A stretch of DNA of 43,910 bases from an uncultured Clostridia bacterium (GTDB taxonomy: Bacteria > Bacillota > Clostridia > Oscillospirales > Oscillospiraceae): the NCBI GenBank assembly GCA_946620645.1, contig CAMONN010000004.1, forward strand, positions 1 through 43,910, written 5' to 3'. Of the stretch, positions 37,132-43,910 are shown piece after piece. Below the pieces are notes generated by a model. It was not told the DNA's origin and made no database searches. It saw only the letters and a list, made by a program, of their open reading frames with translations. How positions within the stretch are numbered: position 1 is the first letter of the stretch; every line of letters begins with the position of its first letter. The translations under genes and the position numbers were made by a program.

Positions 37132-37915
37132 AGAAATGAATAACACGCCGGAAGCGCCTTCGACGTGCCCTCCGAAGAAGAACCAGCGCCTGAAGAGCGG
37201 TCCCTTCTGGGGCCTCTGCCTCCTGCTGACAAGCCTTGGCTTTTTCTTCCGTTTCGCCCTGCGGGGCTATGTCTACTGGGGCTACCTGTGCCTGTTTGTG
37301 GTGTTTCTGCTTCTGGCGCACCGGTTCCTCCCGGCGGTCCTGTGGAAGGTGCTCCTGGTTCTCACCTGCATCGGCGTTATCTACTTCTGCATTGTGGAGA
37401 TCCCCATTATCCGAAACGCCCGCACCGATAAAGATCCCGAACGCCCCTATCTCATCGTTCTGGGCGCCGCCGTCTACGGCGACCGGCCCTCTCTCACCCT
37501 GGTCCGCCGTCTTGAGGGTGCCCTGGACTATCTGGAGCGCTACCCCAACAGCACCGCCATTGTCTCCGGCGGCATGGGAAAGGGTGAGAGCATTACCGAG
37601 GCCCAGGCCATGCGCAAGTGGCTTCTGGACCACGGCATTGCGGAGGAACGCATCATGATGGAGCCGAAGGCCACCTCCACCCAGGAAAACCTGGCCTTCT
37701 CCTTCGATCTGATCCGCAGCCGCGGAGATGACCCCGACGGCAATGTCGCCATCGTCTCCAGCGCCTATCACCTGTTCCGGGCGAAGTCCATGGCCCGGCT
37801 GCAGGGCGTGGAGGCCGTCGGCGTGGCGGCCCCGTGGGGTTACCCCATGGTCATGCTGAACTATTTTATCCGGGAAGCCTTCGGGGTTACGCACCTCTGG
37901 GTCTTCGGATGGTAG
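37112..37915 (+). CDS. YdcF/SanA/ElyC-like DUF218 membrane protein
   Basis: YLIVLGAAVYGDRPSLTLVRRLEGALDYL, IVSGGMGKGESITEAQAM, VAIVSSAYHLFRAKSMA motifs. Confidence 0.9.
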   Translation: MTQQNPEEMNNTPEAPSTCPPKKNQRLKSGPFWGLCLLLTSLGFFFRFALRGYVYWGYLCLFVVFLLLAHRFLPAVLWKVLLVLTCIGVIYFCIVEIPIIRNARTDKDPERPYLIVLGAAVYGDRPSLTLVRRLEGALDYLERYPNSTAIVSGGMGKGESITEAQAMRKWLLDHGIAEERIMMEPKATSTQENLAFSFDLIRSRGDDPDGNVAIVSSAYHLFRAKSMARLQGVEAVGVAAPWGYPMVMLNYFIREAFGVTHLWVFGW

Positions 37916-37934
37916 CGGGAAGCTCCGCCCACTG

Positions 37935-37986
37935 AAAAAAGACAACCGCACCGGCGGCCTCGGCCATCGGTGCGGCTGTCTTTTTT
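37935..37986. terminator. Bidirectional terminator
   Basis: aaaaaagacaaccgcaccg...cggtgcggctgtctttttt stem with A/T flanks between convergent genes. Confidence 0.75.
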
Positions 37987-38000
37987 ATGTTGCAGGCTCT

Positions 38001-39488
38001 CTACAGAGGGAGTGAAAAATCCGCTGCGAAATGCTGATCATCCCGGTGAGTCACAAAGCTCCCGCCCAGGGCCGCCAGGATTTTCTCGCAGGTGCGCAGC
38101 CCGATCCTGGTGCTCTCCGTCCTGCTGCCCTGTTTCCGGATTCCGTTGGACACCGTAACATTCACGGAGTTTTCCTTCTTTTCCGTCAGGAAGACCACCG
38201 GCAGATCCTGCGAAGCATACTTCTTGATATTGGATACCAGATTATCCAGGACACGCTTGAGCATGGCGGCGTCGGTTTCCAGCTGAACGCCGTCCTCCAG
38301 GCGGTCCATGTTCTGAACATGGAATCCCGCATCCCGGAGGTCGAACTCCGCTTCTCCCAGAAGCTGCATCAGAAGCATATGGGCATCAAAGACCTCTTTG
38401 TTGAGCTCCAGCTCGGACCGGCCGAAGACCAGAAAATACTTGAAGAGCTCATCGGTGAGATCCTTCAGCGCGAGGGATTTCCCGTAGGCGGCCTTCAGGT
38501 AACGCGTGCGCTCCTCTTCCGAAAGAGAGTCGGTGTTGTTCAGCAGTCCCAGGTACCCGATGAGCGAGGTCATGGGCGTACGGATATCATGGCTCATAGC
38601 GGTGATGAGCTCACTGTTGGCCTCCCAGGCGCGCTTTTCGTTGCTCATCCGCTCGATCACCGCGTCCCGCATTCCGTCAATATCCGCAGCGAGCCTTGCG
38701 ATCTCGTCCCGGCCGTCGACCGTAATCTCTCCGTTCAGATCTCCGGCACCGACTGTTGCAGTCTCCTGTGACAGGCGGATTACCCGCCATGTCAGGCGGT
38801 TGGTGTACCAGAACAGCACACTGACCAGAACAACCACCGCAGCGACAAGGGCCATGATCCGGTTCATCGTATCCTCCCGCGTCCGGGAGTTGTCCGTAAT
38901 GGCCACATAATACATGCCGTCTGAAAAGCGCATCGGATAGAGCTTCCCGCTGCTCTCGCTGCGGCGCAGCAGCGCATAGCTGCGCATTCCTCCGCCGAGA
39001 TAGCCGCCGCCCTGGGACTGAACCATTTCAGTCTCCGGACTTTCGTCCGAGGCGGCCTCCGCCGCCGGAGGGGCGCTGCCGCGGCCGGAGTCCAGCCGGA
39101 TCTCGGCGCTCTGGAGCGAGGCGCTCTGAATCGGCATCTGCCGGCCCGCCGGAAGCTCCAGCTCCTCGGAGGAGTAAACCGTCACCGACACATACTCCCG
39201 TTCAGAGTTGAACCGCTGAAGGGCGTCGGCATCATTGCCCGCGATTCCGCCGTCCGTGACAAAGCGATTCAGCTCCGTATAGATTGCAGCCTTCCGGGCC
39301 GCCACGGCATCGGCGCTCATATAATATCGGCTGACCAGGGCGCTTCCGGCAAAATAAACCGCCGCATAGGCTGCCAGAGCGCACATGAGGCTCACCAGCG
39401 CCGCCAGCAGGAGTTTCGCGCTCAGGCTGCCGGGTCCCGAAGGACGATGCTCCCGGGCAGCTGCGGATCCTTCGGACTTCTCAGTCAA
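38001..39488 (-). CDS. Sensor histidine kinase
   Basis: Two TMs, HAMP-like linker, ITAMSHDIRTPMTSLIGYL H-box. Likely TTG start at 39488 overlapping the RR stop. Confidence 0.88.
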   Translation of the reverse strand: MTEKSEGSAAAREHRPSGPGSLSAKLLLAALVSLMCALAAYAAVYFAGSALVSRYYMSADAVAARKAAIYTELNRFVTDGGIAGNDADALQRFNSEREYVSVTVYSSEELELPAGRQMPIQSASLQSAEIRLDSGRGSAPPAAEAASDESPETEMVQSQGGGYLGGGMRSYALLRRSESSGKLYPMRFSDGMYYVAITDNSRTREDTMNRIMALVAAVVVLVSVLFWYTNRLTWRVIRLSQETATVGAGDLNGEITVDGRDEIARLAADIDGMRDAVIERMSNEKRAWEANSELITAMSHDIRTPMTSLIGYLGLLNNTDSLSEEERTRYLKAAYGKSLALKDLTDELFKYFLVFGRSELELNKEVFDAHMLLMQLLGEAEFDLRDAGFHVQNMDRLEDGVQLETDAAMLKRVLDNLVSNIKKYASQDLPVVFLTEKKENSVNVTVSNGIRKQGSRTESTRIGLRTCEKILAALGGSFVTHRDDQHFAADFSLPL

Positions 39489-40173
39489 CCTGATACCCCC
39501 TGCCCCAGACCGTGCGGACAATCTTCGGAGAGGACGGCGCCTCTTCAATCTTCCTGCGCAGGTTCAGAACATGGACCATAATGGTATTTCCGGAGCCCGG
39601 CAGAAACTTTTCGTTCCAGACGCTCTCATAGAGCTCCTGAGTAGTGACCGTACGGCCCCTGTTCTTCACCAGGCACTCCAGAATGGAGTATTCCGTATCC
39701 GTCAGAGGCACGGTCTCGCCGGCATTGCGCACCATGCGGGTGTTCAGGTCCACCTCCAGGCTGCCGGAGGTCCAGACAGAGGAAGCAGGCTTTCCGCGAT
39801 ACTCCCGGTAGCGCCGCAGCAGTGAGCTGATTTTCGCCAGCAGCTCCGGCTGGGAAAAGGGCTTGGACAGGAAATCGTCACCGCCGCTCCTGTATGCCGT
39901 GATCCGGTCCTCTTCGGCGCTTTTCGCGGTCAGGAAAAGGATCGGGACATTCGAATGCTCCCGGATTTTCTCACAGGTCTCAATCCCGTCCATCCCCGGC
40001 ATCATAACATCCAGAATCACCAGGTCCGTCTCCGGGTTTTGCCGCATATACTCCACAGCTGCCGCGCCGTCCGCGGCCTCCGCCGTAATATAGTCTCTGC
40101 GAAGCAGCAGATTCAGGACATTGCGAATATCCGGATCATCGTCCACAATCAGAATGCTACTCTTTTCGTTCAT
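39481..40173 (-). CDS. OmpR/PhoB-family response regulator
   Basis: ILIVDDDPDIRNVL, DLVILDVMMPGMDG, receiver K; C-terminal winged helix ending RTVWGRGYQVD. Confidence 0.95.
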   Translation of the reverse strand: MNEKSSILIVDDDPDIRNVLNLLLRRDYITAEAADGAAAVEYMRQNPETDLVILDVMMPGMDGIETCEKIREHSNVPILFLTAKSAEEDRITAYRSGGDDFLSKPFSQPELLAKISSLLRRYREYRGKPASSVWTSGSLEVDLNTRMVRNAGETVPLTDTEYSILECLVKNRGRTVTTQELYESVWNEKFLPGSGNTIMVHVLNLRRKIEEAPSSPKIVRTVWGRGYQVD

Positions 40174-40323
40174 CTTTATTCCTCCGCGCAGCGGGGAAGG
40201 CCTCCCCCGCTGCCACTGTTCTCATTTCACCGTTTGGGCCGTTCCGTTCACAGGACCCCGGCAGTGCCGCCGCAGCATACAGTATACCACAGGCTTCGAA
40301 GGCTTTTCCACGTTCAAAGGGAA

Positions 40324-40369
40324 CTTTAAGAAATCTTTATAGACACGGGTTTTGGGCATGTGCTAAAAT
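40324..40369 (+). promoter_or_regulatory. Candidate response-regulator-controlled promoter
   Basis: Direct repeats CTTTAAG-AAAT-CTTTATA (11-bp periodicity) abut -35-like TAGACA (40340-40345), 18-nt spacer, TAAAAT (40364-40369). Confidence 0.5.
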
Positions 40370-40434
40370 ATCGGTCACAGCAAGTCCCGCCGTCCCATAC
40401 TGCCGCGTATCTATTGTACCAGAAGGAGATCAGA

Positions 40435-42891
40435 ATGAACAGGTCTGTTTTTCGTTTTCTGTCCCTGATACTGTGCTTTGTCATGATTTTCAGCCTTGCC
40501 GCCTGCGGAAAAGGCGCCGATGAACCGGCAGCCCCGGTTTCCAAGACCATCTATCCGGAGCTTTCCGCCCCGCCCTGGGATGCAGACTTTCTCACACTCC
40601 AGTCCGACAGCCTCTGGAGTCTGCGCCCGGTGATGTACACGGAAGACGGGTTTTACGCCACGGCGCAGATGATTCTCGGGAAACGCGAGCTTCCCGAGGG
40701 GCAGGTCCCCGAGTATGAAGGGCAGGACAACCTGTACGGAACCGTCATCTGCTTTGTCGGAAACGACGGCACCGTAACCCCCCTTCCCAATTACGTCCCC
40801 GGTCTGCCGGAGGCCAACCCCTACGGCTACAGGGACTTCTACTCCTACCGCACCCTCGGCCATCCGGTTCTGAACAGCGAGGGAAATCTTGCGGTCCTGG
40901 AACAGTATGAGGCCGGCTGGTATGTCGGTCCGGACGCCGTTTACGGCAATGACGCCTACTACGAGGACAGCTATTTTCACCGGGAGAGCCATCTGGATTA
41001 CCTGATCCTTGACACCACCGGTGCGGAAATCAGCCGGGCCACTGTCGCGCTGGAACCCGGCAACGCCTTTGTGAATACCTCTGCCGTCGCCCCGGGGCCG
41101 GACGGAAGTATCCTGACCACCATGGACCGGACGCTTCTGTGCATCGGGAAAGACGGTACCGTTCTCTGGACCGTTGACGCCGGAGACAATCTCACAGGCC
41201 TTGTCACGCTGGCGGACGGCAGCATCGGCGCCACAGGGTACCAGAACGGCAGCGCCGTACTGCGCACGGTAGATATCGCCGCCCACAGTCTTGCCGAAGG
41301 GCAGAGCATCCCCGACTCGGTCTGGGCGCCGATTCCCGGCAACGGCGAATATGACCTGTTCTTCTCCGGCGGCATTTCCCTGTTCGGTCTCCGGCTCGGT
41401 GAGGACCCGGTGCCGATCCTGAACTGGCTGGACTGTGACATCAACGGGCAGATCCTGGACGCGACAGCGGTTTCCGTCGACGGGGACGGCACCGTCAGGG
41501 GGCTGGTATCAGACTATGAGGACGGCCGCGAAGTGACCCAGCTCTTTACGATCCGTCCGATCCCGGAGGACGCCGTGCCGAAGAAAACGGTACTCACCCT
41601 GGCGCAGCTGGATTTCTATCCGGACTACAGCCTTGTTAACCGCATTCTCCACTTCAACCGGAACCGCGACGATGTCCGCATCGCTTTCCGGGACTACAGC
41701 CTCCTGAATACGGATGAAAACCCCACGGGGGGGCAGGACGCACTGCTGGACGACATTCTCAACGGAAACGCCCCCGACCTGATTCCGATCGGGACCCTGC
41801 CCTACCGGAGGCTGGCCTCTCAGGGTCTGCTGGAAGACCTGTATCCCAGGCTGGACGCCGACCCGGAACTGAAGCGCGATGACTTTTTCCCCAATGTTCT
41901 CGCGGCGCTGGAGTGCGGCGGCGGACTCTACCAGGCGGTTTCCGGCTTCTCGGTGGACACCCTGGCAGGACCTTCCGAGCTGGTCGGCGACACCCCCGGC
42001 TGGACCTGGGACGAGTTCTTCACGGTGCAGGAGCGGATGCCGGAGGGCAGCAGCATTCTGAATCCCTATACTGTGCGAAGCGATGTGCTGAGCATTCTTC
42101 TCAGCAGGGATTTTGACCGCTTTGTTGACTGGAGCAAGGCGGAGTGTGACTTTGAAAATGACGACTTCCGCCAGCTTCTGCGCTTTGCGGCGCTCTTCCC
42201 GGCGGATGTGAATCAGGAAGCCGCCGACACGGCTATGGATGCCGGAGACCGCTTCCGGGAACAGAAGCAGATGCTGGCCCAGTCCTTCCTTTATTCTCCG
42301 GACGCGCTGCTCTGGAACAGCAGCTATCTGGAGGGCATTCCCTGCACTTATGTGGGCTGGCCGGTTTCCGAAGGAGTGGGCAGTATCCTGCGTCCCGATA
42401 CCGGCTTTGCCATGAGCAGCACCTGCCGTGACAAGGATGCCGCCTGGGAGTTCCTGCGCGGACTGCTGACCGAAGCCGGCCAGAAGGAAGTCAGTTCCCT
42501 CCCTACCAACCGCAGCGTTTTTGAGGCCCGTCTGCAGGAACTGATGACCACGGAATACGTGACGGACGCCGCCGGAAACCAGATGCTGGATGAGGCGGGC
42601 AAGCCCCTTCAGCAGAGCCGGGTAAGCTGGTACGATGAAGAGGGCGTACAGCACAATGTCTATTCCATGTCCGCCGAACAGGCGGAGCAGGTCCGGCAGA
42701 TTGTTGAAGGCTGCACCCGGCTTGCCGGATATGACCGTGAGATATTCGAAACGGTTCTTGAGCAGGCGGAACGCTTCTTCTCAGGAGAACTGAGCGAGGA
42801 TGATGTGGCGCGCCTGGTTCAGAGCAATGTTTCGGACTATATGCGCGGGCAGGCCGGCTCTGTATCCGGCACAGCGCCCGACCATCCCTGA
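40435..42891 (+). CDS. Large lipoprotein: N-terminal beta-propeller-like region plus C-terminal extracellular solute-binding-like domain
   Basis: Lipobox FSLAAC; repeated strand-rich GxDGT...GSI units in the N-terminal half. C-terminal half resembles a CUT1 SBP (VNRILHFNRNRDDVRIAFRDY, APDLIPIGTLPYRRLASQGLLEDLYPRL, DAAWEFLRGLL). Confidence 0.75.
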   Translation: MNRSVFRFLSLILCFVMIFSLAACGKGADEPAAPVSKTIYPELSAPPWDADFLTLQSDSLWSLRPVMYTEDGFYATAQMILGKRELPEGQVPEYEGQDNLYGTVICFVGNDGTVTPLPNYVPGLPEANPYGYRDFYSYRTLGHPVLNSEGNLAVLEQYEAGWYVGPDAVYGNDAYYEDSYFHRESHLDYLILDTTGAEISRATVALEPGNAFVNTSAVAPGPDGSILTTMDRTLLCIGKDGTVLWTVDAGDNLTGLVTLADGSIGATGYQNGSAVLRTVDIAAHSLAEGQSIPDSVWAPIPGNGEYDLFFSGGISLFGLRLGEDPVPILNWLDCDINGQILDATAVSVDGDGTVRGLVSDYEDGREVTQLFTIRPIPEDAVPKKTVLTLAQLDFYPDYSLVNRILHFNRNRDDVRIAFRDYSLLNTDENPTGGQDALLDDILNGNAPDLIPIGTLPYRRLASQGLLEDLYPRLDADPELKRDDFFPNVLAALECGGGLYQAVSGFSVDTLAGPSELVGDTPGWTWDEFFTVQERMPEGSSILNPYTVRSDVLSILLSRDFDRFVDWSKAECDFENDDFRQLLRFAALFPADVNQEAADTAMDAGDRFREQKQMLAQSFLYSPDALLWNSSYLEGIPCTYVGWPVSEGVGSILRPDTGFAMSSTCRDKDAAWEFLRGLLTEAGQKEVSSLPTNRSVFEARLQELMTTEYVTDAAGNQMLDEAGKPLQQSRVSWYDEEGVQHNVYSMSAEQAEQVRQIVEGCTRLAGYDREIFETVLEQAERFFSGELSEDDVARLVQSNVSDYMRGQAGSVSGTAPDHP

Positions 42892-42907
42892 TCATTCCGC
42901 ACTTTTC

Positions 42908-42937
42908 CCGCACCCGGTTCGCCGGGTGCGGTTTTTT
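42908..42937 (+). terminator. Intrinsic terminator
   Basis: ccgcacccgg-ttcg-ccgggtgcgg followed by TTTTTT. Confidence 0.9.
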
Positions 42938-42959
42938 CTCCGTCCCCGGCACTTCCCTG

Positions 42960-42988
42960 TTGATTTCTACCTTCCGATGCGATACAAT
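42960..42988 (+). promoter_or_regulatory. Promoter of DUF1292 gene
   Basis: TTGATT-N17-TACAAT. Confidence 0.6.
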
Positions 42989-43018
42989 GAAGACAGCCGA
43001 TTTCAGGAGGATTGTGAA

Positions 43019-43318
43019 ATGAGCAGCGAATTTGGAAGCGATTTTATTACCATTGTCGATGATGACGGTCAGGAATTTGAGCTGGAAGTAATCGAGTCCA
43101 TGGACTATAACGGCAAAACCTACATGTCCTTTCTCCCTGCGAATCTCCCGGAGGATGACCCGGACTACGGCTTCATTCTGCTGAGGGTGGTAGAGGATGA
43201 AAACGGAGATGAAGTCTTCGAATCCATCGATGATGAAGACGAGCTCCAGGATGTGTACGAGCGCTTTATGGTCCTTCTGTACGACGATGAGGAAGAAGAC
43301 GCGGGAGCGGATGAGTAA
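43019..43318 (+). CDS. DUF1292-family (YrzB-like) acidic protein
   Basis: ITIVDDDGQEFELEVIESMDYNGKTYMSFLPA...GFILLRVVEDENGDEVFESIDDEDELQDVYERF; AGGAGG SD. Confidence 0.9.
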   Translation: MSSEFGSDFITIVDDDGQEFELEVIESMDYNGKTYMSFLPANLPEDDPDYGFILLRVVEDENGDEVFESIDDEDELQDVYERFMVLLYDDEEEDAGADE

Positions 43319-43327
43319 TCCGTTTTT

Positions 43328-43522
43328 CTGCTGTGTTCGTGTAAGTCCTGTCGGACCTGACGGCCCATGAAACCCACATCTCTTATAAGGGATGCCGATT
43401 TGAATCTGCGGATTGCAGGCCTCCCGGTTTACACCGGACGTTGGAAGCAGCGAACCAGAACTTAGGCAACCCACCTGCTCAATTGTGCAGGTTACCTATG
43501 GGCCGGCACGGCACAAGCAGGC
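43328..43522 (+). ncRNA. ssrS: 6S RNA
   Basis: 5' CTGCTGTGTTCGTG... pairs with 3' CGGCACAAGCAGG in a closing stem. Characteristic 3' arm AGAACTTAGGCAACCCACCTGCTCAATTGTGCAGGTTACCTATGGGCCGGCACGGCACAAGCAGG; followed immediately by a strong terminator. Confidence 0.85.
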
Positions 43523-43554
43523 GCGGCTCCGGAGAAATCCGGAGCCGCGTTTTT
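43522..43554 (+). terminator. Terminator of 6S RNA
   Basis: cgcggctccgga-gaaa-tccggagccgcg followed by TTTTT. Confidence 0.9.
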
Positions 43555-43628
43555 CTGTTGTTCCGTAATTTGCAGGAAGACGCAGGGACAGGCTTCTGCC
43601 GCCGCGCACAGGGCTGCGGGAGACGATC

Positions 43629-43910
43629 TCACAGGAATTTGTCAATCGCCTCATTCAGGGCCCGGAGCTGTTCCTCGGCGTCCACGCTGTCCTCCTGAAT
43701 GCAGTGCTCCATATGGTCCTTCAGGATGACCTTTGCAGTGCTGCTGAGGGCGCTGCGCACCGCCGCCAGCTGCACCAGAACCTCGGTGCAGTCACGGCCG
43801 TTTTCCACCATTGTCTTCACCGACTCCAGATGGCCGATGGCCCGGGCCAGCCGGTTCACCACCGCCTTAGTCTGGGTATGGGTGTGGGTGTGTCCGTGAC
43901 TGTGGTCATG
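43629..43910 (-). CDS. CsoR/RcnR-family metal-sensing repressor with His-rich N-terminus, truncated by the window edge
   Basis: ...HDHSHGHTHTHTQTKAVVNRLARAIGHLESVKTMVENGRDCTEVLVQLAAVRSALSSTAKVILKDHMEHCIQED. Frame stays open through 43910, so the supplied ORF start at 43862 is too short. Confidence 0.9.
   Translation of the reverse strand, partial: HDHSHGHTHTHTQTKAVVNRLARAIGHLESVKTMVENGRDCTEVLVQLAAVRSALSSTAKVILKDHMEHCIQEDSVDAEEQLRALNEAIDKFL

Noticed and set aside
43441-43698. 85-aa plus-strand ORF
   Set aside because: Spans the 3' arm and terminator of the 6S RNA and the antisense of the CsoR gene.
1-43910. CRISPR arrays, prophage modules, tRNA or rRNA genes
   Set aside because: No regularly spaced direct repeats, phage structural genes, or cloverleaf/rRNA signatures were noticed; a dedicated scan would be needed for certainty.

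Overview
The window looks like a high-GC Firmicutes (Clostridia/Oscillospiraceae-like) chromosomal segment. Left to right it contains: an edge-truncated IS200-type tnpA with its hairpins; a LacI regulator divergent from a large sucrose/alpha-galactoside/beta-galactoside utilisation operon (SBP, two permeases, YesL/DUF624, GH13, GH32, esterase, GH36, GH2); a convergent M18 aminopeptidase; a nagB-glmM operon on the minus strand; a MATE transporter fused to an RsbW-like ATPase domain; a heterodimeric ABC exporter; nadE; a BMP/Nup-type nucleoside ABC transporter operon; an FHA-SEDS (FtsW/RodA) fusion next to a class B PBP, then an ABC-F protein and a DUF218 protein; an OmpR-type two-component system divergent from a beta-propeller/SBP-like lipoprotein; a DUF1292 gene; a 6S RNA; and an edge-truncated CsoR-family regulator with a His-rich N-terminus. 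The strongest hidden signals are non-coding. A glmS-type self-cleaving ribozyme lies upstream of nagB-glmM rather than glmS, suggesting NagB may run in the biosynthetic (GlcN6P-forming) direction. A guanine-type purine riboswitch lies upstream of the BMP transporter. A 6S RNA sits near the right edge. All calls were made by reading the sequence; no database or folding searches were run.
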